Positions 28,438 to 57,495 are shown, counted from the first letter of the stretch. The stretch: DNA of 64,000 bases from Trichostrongylus colubriformis (GCA_963978905.1 OZ022256.1:44440001-44504000); one strand, 5' to 3'. Numbers and translations: made by a program. Notes: generated from the letters alone by a model not told the origin.

Positions 28438-30449
28438 TATCGACTATATCAAATTACTGCTATAAAGTTTTTGTGGTTGTTTTGTTATGGAAACAGTTGC
28501 TTAGCCAGACCAAATACCGAGATGTGATGTTTTCCAACAAAACACTCAAAATAACGGGTGCGGCAAAAGAACTACCAACTCTACGAAACGTTGCCGTACT
28601 AGTGAGGAAGGAGGTAGAAGTACGATTTTCGACTAAGGTATAGCAGGCTGAAAGACATTTCATAATGCGTTCCTAGAATTTGATTAGATCTCCTTTGCCT
28701 CCTTACGCCCTGACGAAGACAGCGAGAGATAGCGTCGGCTGCATGTGGGCCGTCCTGCTAATCATCTTAGGTATGCCAAGATTCGAAGGATAAAGTTTTT
28801 GGCGTTAATCAGTCCCTTCTGTGAGATGCGCCGCGCATTTTGGTTCCAATCGCAATGGTGGTGACAAATGAACGCGGTTTCGCCTATACATGAATTTGCG
28901 GGAGCCAACGATGTACAAATGTGTGATATTATCTTCCCAGACAAGTCTGGTACCAATTCACAACCCCGAATAGGTGGAAGGCCTAGAATGTCTGGGCGGG
29001 CGTTGAAGCGGGAATTGATCTCTGCACCATGGGAGTGAGAGGCGCGCCACCTGCCACTACATCACCTTCGCCCATCTCCATGACCAATTCAGGACACTAA
29101 AAAAATGTTAGATGTAATGCAGATTGTGAACACCACTTCACCCCGCCCCTACCCCCCCCCCCCTCCACCCAAGATACTCTTAAAAGGGGTCGAGTCGATT
29201 GAGATTTAGGATTGCTTGTATGTCATTTCTGCGAGTTAGTGAAATCAATCGGGCTGTTCTGAGACCGCCGTTGCACAGATTACGCCTTATGAGTCTGGAT
29301 TGCGCCCTGCTGGAAGACGTACGAATTGGGTCCAATGAGAGGTATTATCTAGGCACATATGCATAAGCGTACCGTTTGATGTCCTAGCTGGTTTTTTGGC
29401 TCGAATATAGTCGGTTTTTTAAAATTTAAGAAAACTGTTGCAAAAAGCTGCCACTTCGTCAACCTGTCTACTAAATATTAAGGCTAATCTTTGAAGAATG
29501 TTTCCGTTTCATAAAATCCGAGGCGCTCCCCGCTGTGCGAACTCTTGTGCGACACTGATTTTCTACTGTACCAGTGCGTAATGCGCCTATAGATGCAAAG
29601 AATGGGCTGTTGCCCGAACCACTGTCAATCAAGGAATTTTGTGAGTGATTTTACTCCGTGTTGGTTTCACGTTCTACTCTACGATGTTTTGAGCTGATTG
29701 GAAACAACACCTTCAACCCAAGCACCCTTTCCTTATCTGATGGGGTTTGTTAAAGCTTGAACCTATTTTCCTAGTGACAGCGGCACAGACTTTCTTGTAT
29801 TGGGAAACTACTATCTGCACCGATTGTAATTTTCGTAAGCCCAGCCAAACACGCATTCTTTCGTAGACCTCCCCTCTTTCCTGCTCTGTACATCAGTACC
29901 GTACTGTTAAACGGACTACTGTTCAAAAAATGGCACCAGTGGCTTCAAAATTAGCAGACTTCGTAACAGGTCACAAGAGCATTACGCTCAGACGATCTGC
30001 GACTCAAAAAAAAGACGTCAAGTACCCTGAAAGGAATGATCCGCATCAACAATTTTTTTCTTCACTCTTTGAGGCGTGGATTATTGAAAAATGGAGAAGT
30101 GACTGCTCCTTCAAAAATATCCCACGCATGCGACTATCTGTAGTAATAGTTAGTTGCATTTCCGCAAAAATTTTCCAAGCAAATTTCACATAAAGAAAGC
30201 TACTTGATTTTAGGAGTATTTTTTTGTCCTCTGAGACAAGTCATTCCGACTGGCCGATTCTACAGTCAAAGATTCTGCTTGTCCTGGACCGTTTAGTTCC
30301 ATGGACCACTTCCAATTGTGCTGACGCTATGTCAAAACCATGTATTTACTTACTACGCCTATCGATGCCTTGTGATACTGAACTGAAAATTCAGAATATC
30401 CAGAGGAGTGTGAAAAAGAAAAACTGTCCGAATGATGCCGGCATTAATA
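28438..30449. other. Mostly non-coding stretch
   Basis: Holds repeat G (28880-29060) and a poly-C run at 29152-29163. ORFs at 29930-30193 and 30224-30517 have no recognised domain. Confidence 0.4.
28880..29060 (+). repeat. Dispersed repeat family G
   Basis: TTGCGGGAGCCAACGATGTA ... CTCTGCACCATGGGAGTGAG aligns with the two copies near 9 kb. Confidence 0.5.
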
Positions 30450-31284
30450 TTAGGTTGAACCATAATTTCTGTTACACTCTTGGGGAAAACTGTGGAAGCT
30501 TCGGGAATATTTGGTAGTAGGGGGGAGTATATGAAGCGACTGAAAAGGGCTACTGATTAACATATCCATATTCTCTATGCCTTCAACAAGCAGTGAATCT
30601 ACGACAATTTCGCGAGAGGGGCGAAATTCACGAACACCACCCTGGTTCCTCAGCATGCAAGGCCACTAACCGAATCAACCAGTCGATGGACCCAGGTACT
30701 GTCTCTCATAGGCGGCAGCCCGATGCTCGATCGGCTCAAATAGAAACAGAAAAAATTTCAAAAAATTGCACAGAGAAAAAACATTTTTTTGAAAATTTTC
30801 AGAAAAATAGGGAACCTTTACTATCCAACACGACAGCCACTGCCGATCTCTACTGCAGGCAATTGGACACCGGAGCGGCAAAACTTACCGGAAAATGGAC
30901 CAAGACTTCTTCCTCCACGACAACGCTCGCCCACATGTGGCAAAGTTGGCGTGTCAAAGGATCCAGAACCTTGGTTAGACGAAGCTCCCCCACCCACCGT
31001 AATCTTCGAACATGGCCCCAACTGACTACCACCTATTCCGATCTCTGACCCGCTTCCTCGACGGACGGCAGCTCAAAGATGACGATGATCTCAAAATCGA
31101 CCTCCAGACTTTCTTCGATCAGAAATTCCCAGACTTCTATAAGCAAGGCCCTATTCCCTATTCGCTGGCAATATGTTGGTGATCATAATGGTACATATTT
31201 TGTTGACTGAAGTTAAACACAAATTAAGAAAAATAAATTTGAAATTGTTCGCCATAGTGTAACAGAAATTATGGTTTGACCTAA
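30450..31284 (+). mobile_element. Mariner relic, internally deleted (835 bp)
   Basis: Inverted termini TTAGGTTGAACCATAATTTC and mirror image, flanked by TA. Interior holds the C-terminal half of a mariner transposase in broken frames: FLHDNARPH, then APTDYHLF, FLDGRQ and FFDQKFPDFYKQG. The HDNARPH aspartate is present, but the SPD aspartate of the DD34D set is changed (SSNMAPTDYH) and there are in-frame stops. Full mariners are about 1.3 kb, so roughly a third is missing. Confidence 0.9.
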
Positions 31285-31434
31285 TAGCTTGTTGCGTGCT
31301 GCAAGAAATTTCCATAAATTCGTGATAACTTCGTTTTGGAAATTGAAATACAGCGTGTAGTGCTCATCAAGATGGGTATTCTGGACAGCTTAGCACAATG
31401 AGTACTCTGAATAGGCAATCTTCAAAAGCATCTT

Positions 31435-31853
31435 TAAAGGCACACCACGCGATAATCAAAGTGGACCTTACCTTTTGAGGGCAGAGAGACCCTTGATGGT
31501 TGTGAAGACTGCACCCTTTTCGCGGCGCCACGTCTCACCCCCGCCGCGCACGACCTGGTCGACCTGAACCAAGTTTAGCCCAACGAGCCGAATCACACCC
31601 GTCTGTTAGACGAGAGGGAAACTTGCGATAAGACAAGATAAGGCAGCGATATCAATAGCGAAGGTAGCTTCAACAAGGAAGAATAGGCGATATGGCAGCA
31701 TTTTGCGCGATATCATCGAGCAGGCAGAGCTTTATTTTTGGTGGTTGTGAGGGGTTTTGATTTATTTTTTTTTTCACTGGTGTGTAAACCAGGGCCTCTA
31801 TATCCTGTAACACGCGTTATAGCTCCCACGATTTTTCGCGAGGTGTGCCTTTA
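31435..31853 (-). mobile_element. MITE family B, 419 bp
   Basis: Termini TAAAGGCACACCACGCG and CGCGAGGTGTGCCTTTA; the interior is the reverse complement of 23460-23910. Confidence 0.85.
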
Positions 31854-32179
31854 AGCAACGAGATTCTATAGATTTTCAATCTGGAAAAATTTTCACCACA
31901 CGCTCACTGGTATTTTTCTTTTTCTTCATGAGTATAACTGGTATTTTTCTTTTCCTTTATGAGTTTTTATATCCTTTTTTCAATCACTGTCACACGACAA
32001 CTGAAGGAACGCGTCGCGGATTTTGCCCCAGTTGGTCACTGATCATCAACACAGGAGTAGTGAAACGAAAACCTTCCAGCGAATAGAGTCCAAGTTCTCT
32101 TTTCATAGGACCTCGGCGTCGTTGATTGTCTCGAATATAATACCTCTATCAGGAGGTTTTACGGTGGAGTATGTATTCC

Positions 32180-32216
32180 GGCCAACGTTTCGACCTTTCC
32201 GTCCTTGTCAGAGGCC
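32180..32216 (-). ncRNA. Decayed hammerhead-like motif
   Basis: Minus strand: GGCCT, CTGACAA, GAC-loop-GTC, GAAACGTT, GGCC. Same layout as 518-555 but the essential G of CUGANGA is A, so cleavage is unlikely. Surrounding sequence does not match the 164-757 palindrome, so this is an independent relic, perhaps of a Penelope-like element. Confidence 0.4.
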
Positions 32217-32649
32217 TAAACACGGTAATCGAGCGCCTCCTCCTCTCTATAACTTCTGACATCTTGCTAAGAATTCCGAAGCACCCAGAATCAAAAGATA
32301 AGCCCACCCTGAATTCTACCACTCCAGGGAGTGTGGCTGAGTTATGCTCAGTCAATTCTTTGGCAGGGAATGGGAACCTTCATAGGTAGATTTTGATAAA
32401 TGGCAATCTTGAAGATGTGCACATATGGCTATCACAGTAACCTGCAATTATGCATAAATGGCAAGGGGTCTCTTACAGAAAAGCACTCATCCCTGTTGCT
32501 CATCTTCACATTTCAGGCTGAAATCCAGAATGCTTTCAGCGCTTTTCTGGGGGAAATCTTAGTCTCATAGGGTAATATCGCGCATTTAAAGACAGTGTTA
32601 GGGGTAACGTGTGTGATAAGAAATTTCAAAAGGAGTCATTCAGTGAAAA

Positions 32650-33130
32650 ACTACGGGCCTGAAAGGGCTATGCATGGCAAAATCCTCCGAGGAAGGCGCC
32701 CCCTTGAGCTGTGGCGGAGGCGTCCTCGTCAGGACAAGCCGCCTTGACTTAGGGCAGCCCGCCTCCAGACGACGTGATCAGTGGTTGGTCACGGTGAGGT
32801 TGGTCAAGGAGATCGGCAGGATTGAAAGTATCGCAGCGCGCTTTCTCATTTTTAGCTTGAAGCCCCCACATAAAAATAGATGCTGTCGCATTTCCAAACA
32901 ACCCCTCATGTTTACGTCTTGGTAATGCCAGTGGAAAACCTGTGCGGACTACCCGCCTCTTGACGGAAAGGTCGTCCGCACCCAAAACCAGCGGTGGGGA
33001 GGGGTACTATTTCTCGGGTTATTAGCCATTTCCATCCGTTTTTCTCCACTGTTCTGTTACTAGGCATCTCGGCTTTCATATTCACTACTTCTTTTACCTT
33101 TAGTCCAAATTTCCCCTCCGCATTTAATAT
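32650..33130 (+). repeat. Dispersed repeat family E
   Basis: Plus-strand copy with the GACGGAAAGGTCGTCCGCA block at about 32964 and the ACTACTTCTTTTACC tail near 33085. Overlapping predicted ORFs are judged non-coding. Confidence 0.7.
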
Positions 33131-33247
33131 CAAAGTCGATGCCATCATGCCATTCTGTTCCGGGTCAAACGGTGTCAACACGTTTCTGTGCAGCTGATTT
33201 TTTTAGAGTGAACTGACTACCTCCCCAACTCCCTTTTTCTCTAGTGT

Positions 33248-33495
33248 ATGCTGAATTACATGTTTGACATTCGATCTGATAGATTACGCTTGCCAAAGCG
33301 CAATACCAGTTTTTCTCGCAAAGACAAGTCACAAGCACTGTCTACCGTACTGTTCCTCACAAGTTGGCGCTTGGTGTCACCATTAGAAATATTGACAAGA
33401 ACAACATCATCGTTGCGTGAAAAATACACCGTTGTATTGTCAGAGATGAATAGGATGTACGGAGGAGTTTTGTTTCGACGCAACGTGTTCCTTCT
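33248..33495 (-). pseudogene. Dipeptidyl-peptidase-IV-like exon, orphan
   Basis: After acceptor GCTGACAG the minus strand encodes RRNKTPPYILFISDNTTVYF, then SRNDDVVLVNISNGDTKRQL and VRNSTVDSACDLSLREKLVL. This pattern (short beta-propeller repeat, NG, NST, S...R..L) resembles the N-terminal propeller of S9B dipeptidyl peptidases. A weak donor (AAGC|GTAATC) lies at about 33291. No neighbouring exons were found, so it is probably a fragment; the family call is from pattern only. Confidence 0.35.
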
Positions 33496-33517
33496 GTCAG
33501 CATGATGATGATTTCTG

Positions 33518-34445
33518 ACAAGGGAGGGTCATCAGGTCAGTCCAGCCTTTTGCGATGGGATGTATAATACTATACTCGTCTTGGGACGAGAAACTCAAAT
33601 CTGCCTTCCAAATTTGCGAAACGATTCTGTGAGCAAAGTTATGAAGGGTAGTCTCCCGACATGGTCGACTCTCTCTCTCGCATGTTCGCATGAGTGGACG
33701 TGGAATGCTAGAACAACAAGGTGAGTTGTGGTGTACTGGATACGATGGTTGTTTCGCAGGAGATGGGTCGCAGGTTCGGATCCTTTGTGCAGCTGCTCTT
33801 TTGCTTTTTCTCCCTTCAGCTCATATGAACCCAGAAAGTGTTCCCATCTGAAGTGGTTGAGGGCTCCGACTGCTGTGTGTGTGGAAATTTTTTCTTTATT
33901 CGTTGTGCACACTGTGAGAGATTGTACTGTTTCGCCCACTTTGTGCAGGAATACCACATGTGTTCGTAAATTACTGGTTTTCAAATATTCTTGTATCTCC
34001 TATTCACCATATGCCCTTTATAAATGAAAGTCTTGAAAATATATATAAATCAGGAAACGTGAAATTTTGTCCCCTCTTGATGTTGAATGAAGAGGTAAAC
34101 CTTTCAAATACTTACTAATACGCACTTTCTGGGTTCATATGAGCTGAAGAGAGAAAAAGCAAAGGAACAGTCGCACACAGGATCCGAAGCTGCGACCCAT
34201 CTTCTGTGAAACAACCATCGTATCCAGTACACCACAACTCACCTTGCTGTGCTAGCATTCCACGTCCACTCATGCGAACATGCGAGAGAAAGAGTCGACC
34301 ATGTCGGAAGACTACCCTTCATAACTTTGCTCACAGAATCGTTTCGCAAATTCGGGAGGCAGATTTGAGTTTCTCGTCCCAAGACGAGTACAGTGGTATA
34401 CATCCCATCGCAAAAGGCCGGACTGACCTGATGACCCTCCCTTGT
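33518..34445. repeat. Large inverted repeat, 323-bp arms
   Basis: Arms 33518-33840 and 34123-34445 are about 93% identical in inverted orientation around a 282-bp spacer. Each arm has tRNA-like promoter boxes (33729-33739 and 33773-33783 on the left arm). The 207-codon minus ORF at 34239-34862 runs into the right arm and is not a gene. Confidence 0.9.
33729..33783 (+). promoter_or_regulatory. Pol III A-box/B-box-like pair
   Basis: TGGTGTACTGG (A-box-like) is followed 34 bases later by GGTTCGGATCC, a near-perfect B box. Spacing fits a tRNA gene, but no clean cloverleaf is seen, so a tRNA-derived SINE head is more likely. The right arm has a mutated copy on the minus strand. Confidence 0.45.
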
Positions 34446-34759
34446 GAAGTGAAGTGAGACAGTATTGCCGCTATAACAGCTAGAAGCAAATCGTAGTGAT
34501 TCTCCACGTTTAGCTACATCGAGCAGTGCACGTACAATGTTCTGCATAATGATACAGCCACCTATGATTGTCCGAAACTTTGTCTGTAGAGTGATTCGGA
34601 AAAATTCTCCGGGTAAAAATAGTCGCCAGTGTTGACGTGACTTCGTGCACCAACACCAAATTTTAGCTAGGAAACATGGAAAATTTTTCTCTTCATCTGT
34701 TTTGAAAGTGTTGTTTTTGCTATTCTGCAAAATGATACAGCCACTGAACAGTTTCAGGC

Positions 34760-35090
34760 ATTCGTCAACCGAGAAACAACGAAAAAGAGAAAATGTTTTT
34801 CCTGCGATTATCTGGTCCTCCATTGCTTCGAAAAGCCGCAAAATTTGATGATCTAGGTCCATATTAGGTTTCTCAAAATGTTTTTAGTCCGCTTGCCGCC
34901 ACGCTTCGATGACGGTCTCTTTAAACTCCCAAACTCCTTCCAAATGGCATCTGTCAGCCTAAATTCTTTTACCATGGAACTCCATAATCTCCCATCAGAT
35001 AAAGGTCAGAGCATCCAGGTCAGGGGACCATTCGGCGACGGACTCACCATGATCAAGTGCTCTCGTTGCCTAACCTGCATGAAAGCGAGA
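34760..35090 (-). mobile_element. Tc1-like transposase relic (C-terminal part)
   Basis: In broken minus-strand frames one reads PDLDALTFI-stop-WEIM, then EFKETVIEAWRQ and DHQILRLFEAMEDQIIAGKT. This follows the order of the Tc1 family C-terminus (SPDLNPIENLW..., helix with EAW, SM..RI..VI..G). Stops are present and no termini were identified. Confidence 0.4.
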
Positions 35091-35189
35091 TTTTGGTGAG
35101 GATTTCGAAACACAAGACGAGAGAAGGATACGACGCGATTACTCGGTAATCGGATGAGTCATCCTTTCGAGACGAAACAAAAGTTAGAA

Positions 35190-36315
35190 TAATTATTTGA
35201 TCCCACACCACGACACATACTCCATCAAAGTTCTTTTTGAAAACTTAACTCTGCCCCTCGTGCGATACTGCCGGCAGCCGTCAGGTATGTCAGGTCTGCC
35301 AGGGTCTGGTCCGCAGTCTGCCCCGTACCATACAATACCTGCAAATGTGAACATACCACTGATAGCCGCAAAAGCGAACCGGTATTGGTGACATTTCCCT
35401 ACTCACGCTCCTTATCGAATCTTATCAACCACTATCCATTTGGATCACCCACCCTGCTGAGCAGCAATGAGTGTCAGAGTAAAGGGATTAACGCGGAGGC
35501 GAATCGGATTTGGCGACATTTGCTTTCTCATGCTCCTTACCAACCTTTATCAACCATTATCGATTTGGATCGCCCACCATCTGTGTCCTGGCCCACCCTG
35601 CTAAACACACATGAGTGTCAACGCTCTTGGATCAACGCTAAAGGCGAAACGAATTTGACGACATTTGCCTTATCATGCTCCTTACCAAATCTTATCAACC
35701 GTCATTAACCTGGATCACCAACCATCAATCCTGTCCCATTCCGCAAAACACCTGAGAGTTTGAACGCTTCAGGATCAATGGAAAAAGCGAAACAGATTTG
35801 ACGACTCTAGCCTTTCTGAGGTCCTTATAAAATCTTATCAACCGTTATCAAGCTGGATCACCTACCATTAATGTCCTCCTCCCACTACGCAAAACACCTG
35901 TGAGTATGAGCGTTCCAGGATCAATGCGAAAAGCGAAATGGGTTCGACGACTCTAGCCTTTTTACGCTTCTTATCGAATCTTATCAACCGTTATCAATGC
36001 GAGTCACCCACCATTAATGCCCTTGGCCCACCCTGCTAAACACCTAAGAGTGCGAGCGCTCTTGGATCAAGGCGAAGAGCGAAACGGATTCGGCCGCATT
36101 TGTCTCCCGAGGTTCCTTATCAGCCCTTATCAGTTGCTATCACTTTTGATCCACTACCATTAGTGTCCCCTTGCCACCCCCCATCACTTGTAAATTCCAC
36201 CACCCCATCACTTGTAAATTCATGGTCCCAGCTTCACTGCGACACGAGATATGAATTTCGTGACAGCCGGACAAACACACACACAGACATACTAATCGAA
36301 TTATATATAGTAGGA
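35190..36315 (-). mobile_element. Helitron with five or six internal satellite units
   Basis: The 5' end TCCTACTATATATAATTCGA is at 36315, followed by the CA-rich stretch. 35380-36150 holds diverged 145-bp units (CTCCTTATCGAATCTTATCA, GGATCACCCACCAT, AACACCTATGAGTG blocks), the reverse complement of the big array unit. The 3' end is not identified and the flank base is C, not T. Confidence 0.65.
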
Positions 36316-38269
36316 CGAAAGCAAATCAGAAGATAGCGCCGAGAAGAAACGGCGTAAATCAGCCACACACCTGAAAAATGGATTATAATCTTCACCGTTG
36401 ATTCCCATCGCTGACCTGTTTTCTAGCACATTGCATCATTGGCGAGGGTGATGCAGACAGCCTCAAGCTTCCATTGAGGAATCTTTGACGAGGGGGTGGT
36501 ACTTGGTCAGCTGAGAATCCTAATCCTCTGGGTCAGCAGTAATCAATGTAATCTTTCACACTGAGGGTGCAAAGAGTAAAGAAGAGATGTGATAAAACTG
36601 ACTAACCGAATTTGAATCCGAAGTCAAATTTCAGGTTGAGCTTCACTCAAAAATCTCGAAGGAAACACGCAAGGAGGCACGCATAAGAAACAAGGTAAGA
36701 AACAAAGTTTTTGAGATAAATGCTTAAGACGATTCTGTAGGGAGGAGAGCGAGAATGGTAGACGCAGAAGATTAGCCCAGTGAAAGCGTAAACAGTTTTT
36801 TGGCCTTCTTGGAATTGTAGTTCGTCAACAAAGTATCAAGATTTGTATCCAAACGCGTATAACTCATGCTCTGGTGCGAGGTCGCAGTGCAAACAGATAA
36901 ACTATATTCGTTTGATTACGGATTCTTAATACCCTGTTCACAGTTATTCTAAGACGGCCAAGGGAATAGTGTACCCTTTACCTGATGGATTGTCTAGAAA
37001 TCTCATGCATGGCCCAATCCCACCACGATGCCAGCCAACGTCAATCGTTTCCCCGTTGATTCCCTGGCACCGGAATCACGTACCCAAGGACCTCCAACTC
37101 TCTGATTAGCCGTTGGGCTTGTTATCTATACACAGGTCACAGTATAAGTACTCATAAACTATTAGATGAAAGTGAAAAACTTCGCTGTATGCTACTTTCA
37201 TATGTTGCTACAGTAGCATAAGCACATAAATTGGTGCTATACGGACAGGTAGAGGTAGAGGCGACCTTTTGATTGTGATAAATATATTATCACTTATCTT
37301 TATACGCTTCAGTGAACTATCAAAGTCTAGAACATGCAGTATCTCCGGTATTATTCAGTACCCTTTATTGCTTTCCTATTTTCTTGGCCCCCGAAACTAT
37401 GGACGATTGCAATTGATCGGTCTTCCTGCAAGAAATGCAAGAAAGTGGAAGGCCTAATCGGATATTCGAAAAGAAGATCAATAAGGGGATGGATGTCAAA
37501 ATAAAATTCAGCTTCCTTCAAAATCTACCATTCCATCTCAACCTTATAGACTCAGATTATGATGATTCATGGGCTTATAGGCTATCGATCAATACTGAAT
37601 AGAATTATTAGTTTTTGTGCGAGAGACAGAAAAGGGGTTGCACCATTCACGGATTGCAGTTGTGAAACTTCAGCATCAGTGCCATCGATCGATAGTGATA
37701 AAATCTGACGGTTTTCCGCATTTCCTCAATAGGACATGTGACGCGCGAGATAAATTGCGTAGCTGTTTCATTCTACCGACTTTTTATTAAAAATTCACTT
37801 GTTCAACACTAGAAAAGAAGCTTTATGAACCAACTAAAAGATCTGCTTTTGGCACACGAAAGCAAGTTTTCTATCACAGAAATAGTCGTTCCATTTTCCA
37901 TTGAGCCGGAAATGCGCGTAAATCTGGAATAGTTTTGAAAGCTATCCTATTATACTCATTATCGTAAGGCACTACACGAACTCTTATATGGTCCACACTC
38001 AAGGTGTTTGTGACGACAGTAATTTGATAGTTTCAGGCATTATTAAAAGCACATTGCAGGATAACCTCGAGTGGGGTGATGAGCTGAACTATAAAATTAG
38101 AGGTGCTGAGAAATACGCCGACAAGAAAAAATCCGGAAGAAGCCCCCGAAATGGCAAAAATAAGGCATGATGGCATCTGGCCTTGTACTATGTAGATTAC
38201 CTCGTGAAAGCGACCTTCGAGTCTGTTCCAGGTGAATGGTATCATGATTGAGATATTATCCGTTACCCC
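36316..38269. other. Non-coding stretch, nothing recognised
   Basis: ORFs at 37269-37457 and 37988-38170 (+) lack domains. About 38050-38170 on the minus strand faintly resembles the family E tail. Confidence 0.4.
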
Positions 38270-38497
38270 ATGTCAACGTTTCCTTCACCAGTGGAATCTC
38301 CTCCTCCAGCAATTACGTCTGCAGTGGGAGGGCCTGGGCTGCGTGCTGGAGTCGCGTTGATTTTTTTGGCTCTGCACGCTCGAGTAACTCACGCTCACTC
38401 CTTGGCAAGGGTACAGACTACGTGGTCGATTTTTCTTACCAGAAGAGAACCGCAGTATTCTAATGTTCTTGGAAGGTGCCCTACACCCGATGAATGA
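38270..38497 (+). CDS. 75-codon ORF with hydrophobic segment, unknown
   Basis: MSTFPSPVESPPPAITSAVG, then GPGLRAGVALIFLALHARV: a Pro-rich start followed by a possible membrane or signal segment. Relatively GC-rich. A donor-like AAGG|GTACAG is at 38409. No family recognised. Confidence 0.25.
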   Translation: MSTFPSPVESPPPAITSAVGGPGLRAGVALIFLALHARVTHAHSLARVQTTWSIFLTRREPQYSNVLGRCPTPDE

Positions 38498-39150
38498 ATG
38501 CTAAGCTGATGTTTGAATCGCTTCTGGTACTTCACGCCATGGATCACTTCTCTGAAGCGCCTCGTTTTCGGCCCTATACATGCAGGGTATCTGCAGAGAA
38601 TCTATATGGGACATTGTTTCCATTCCATTAATGAAGTCCGGCAAGAGATCCACTTCGAGAAAGATGTTGCTTTCAAAAATTTTGAAGCACCGGGGTGAAT
38701 CCACACTCGACGGCTTGGCAAAGCGCTGGGTGTGCAGTTGTAGCAAATAGCGAAGTGCCAGCGGTTACCGTAACCGAAACTGCCCCCTCCCGGTGTCTCT
38801 AATAACTGTAGCCGTTACGTGTAATTTTGGCCGATTGTGAAACACAAAGTCAAGAAGTTAAGAAAGGCAACAGTGGAGCAGGAACTGTGTGAAAGGGCCA
38901 GAAACACAAAAAATGTGCTCTTCTTCCCGCTACTGTCCTCCATAGGAGAACGGCCTTTGCCCCATCTGCATCACTTAAAGAGGTCATGCAGGCAGCGGAC
39001 CAGCTGAGCCACTGTCGCCATCGCTGCCCGCTCTTCCTGGCTCAACAAGGGTACCGCAACAAGGTGCTTTTTACAGCGATCAGCTCGTGATGCAGCTTAA
39101 GCAACAGTTTTTTAAAATTTCTGCTAGCAGCCTCAACACATAATTCTAGC

Positions 39151-39249
39151 CAAAAGTGATGAGGATAATCCACTGTTTGTGGACCGTCGTCTCCGTCAGA
39201 AAAGCGATGTCAGGAGACGACGTTGGCGTGGAGGCCGAGTGGAAGCCCA
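39151..39249 (+). CDS. Exon-like ORF, Arg-rich, unknown
   Basis: After TAATTCTAG two bases and 33 codons run to CCCAG|GTGCAAG: SDEDNPLFVDRRLRQKSDV then RRRRWRGGRVEAQ. Could be a short internal exon; no partner exons identified. The overlapping 99-codon ORF in another frame is less protein-like. Confidence 0.25.
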
Positions 39250-39736
39250 GGTGCAAGTGTCCGGGACTGTTAGCCATACGCATCTGGGAAATTCTTCGAA
39301 CGTCTTTGTATTCGAACGACATAATAGTGGACTATGACCTGTCTGGACTACGTACATTCGTTAGAGTGAAAGAGTGGTATGGTCACTCCTCGATTGAAGG
39401 TTATCAGTTACAGGAGTGCGAGATTTCGCAAGCAAAACAGGAAGGCTGGAATTGACATTTTACTATGTTGAACGAAAGTAAGAGACAAGTTTGGAATTAT
39501 GTTTGCGGTGATTCCCTACTGCTTTGACTGCGAACAGTTAAGGTGTATGTGGCTATCAAACCAGTGTAGCTGAAAGGTGTTTAGCATGTGGATTTGATAC
39601 AAGGCGCAGCAGGACGTTCCGATACTCGGAAATATGAAGTTCGTTTTAAACAGGCAAATTACGGCCGGCGTGAAAGTCATGGTCACTCTTACTCACGTGT
39701 CGTCAGCATTCTGCTTCACAGCAGGACTATGACCTT

Positions 39737-40618
39737 TCTCTACCCCCACTGAAAGTGGCGACAACGGAGAGGGTGGCGTGCAAGTGTTCAGAGCATGTTT
39801 CAGAAGGTCAGTCACCGCTGTTGTGTGGGGGATAGTTCACTTTAGAAATGACTAAATTAACATTTTGTTAGATTAAAACACTGTATTAAGGACTGCTACA
39901 GTAACTAGCTTCCACCTTCATCAGAGATCATATCTGCTTTCAGTTAGAAATTGTATGTAATGGAAAATGCTCCAACATAATCATTTAAGTAACAAATATC
40001 CAACTTCACTACATATCTGACTTGACGAATGTCTGCCTTTATTCTTCGGCCCTTATTTTGGTATAAGTAGACCAGGTACGTAAGCAAGGTCTTGGAACTG
40101 GCGGTAAATAAATTTTCCCCATGATGTAAACCCACTTATGGGTGACCTTACCCTACATTAATCACCGAAACACCACCTCTCTACCCCCACTGAAAGAGGC
40201 CACAACAGAGAGGGTGGCGTGCAAGTGTTCCGAGCATGTTTCAGAAGGTCAGTCACCGCTGTTGTGTGTGGGATAGTTCACTTTAGAAATGACTAAATTA
40301 ACATTTTGTTAGATTAAAACATTGTATTAAGGACTGCTACAGTAACTAGCTTCCACCTTCATCAGAGATCATATCTGCTTTCAGTTAGAAATTGTATGTA
40401 ATGGAAAATGCTCCAACATAAACATTTAAGTAACAAATATTCAACTTCACTACATATCTGACTTGACGAATGTCTGCCTTTATTCTTCGGCCCTTATTTT
40501 GGTATAAGTAGACGAGGTACGTAAGCAAGGTCTTGGAACTGGCGGTAAATAAATTTTCCCCATGATGTAAACCCACACATGGGTGACCTTACCCTACATT
40601 AATCACCGAAACACCACC
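39737..40618. repeat. Two-copy 441-bp tandem duplication
   Basis: Units 39737-40177 and 40178-40618 differ at only about ten positions. Each has a 63-codon minus ORF (MGLHHGENLFTASSKTLL...), open in both copies but with no known domain. It lies downstream of the lectin exon on the minus strand. Confidence 0.95.
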
Positions 40619-41077
40619 CCAACGAAGATCTGCTCGGTCATCCTGCGGAGGGAGATCGAGGAATCTTGCATGCATCACCCTAAGCGAGACGAAATTCTCT
40701 CACTGGCTCATTGAGTACCTTACAAACGTATCTTCGTGCGATTTTCTCCTCTTTCATGCTTATAAATTTGCTGAGTAATTTTGAGAAACGTAATGACTTG
40801 TAGAGGGCAGTCACTAAGCTTGAAAAGTACGAGCACTGTGGCTTCTGTGGAGAGGGATTTATGTATCGACAGCAGGAGACTGTGAATACTATTGGTCAAT
40901 ATCTGTGCTATAGATGTTAAGTACTGCGCATAGCTGTAGTGTTAAATAACTTGGAAAAAGGGCACCAAAAATCTTTGGGCACCCAACAATGGCGCCTTTG
41001 AAGGTGACGTGCCCTGAAGCCACCGATATGGTCGCCCCTATTCCATGAGTCGGAGTAAAATAACGAACAAAAACAAC

Positions 41078-57495
<16,418 letters not shown>

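Noticed and set aside
34239..34862. 207-codon minus-strand ORF
   Set aside because: Runs from Tc1-like relic sequence into the palindrome arm; no coherent domain across its length.
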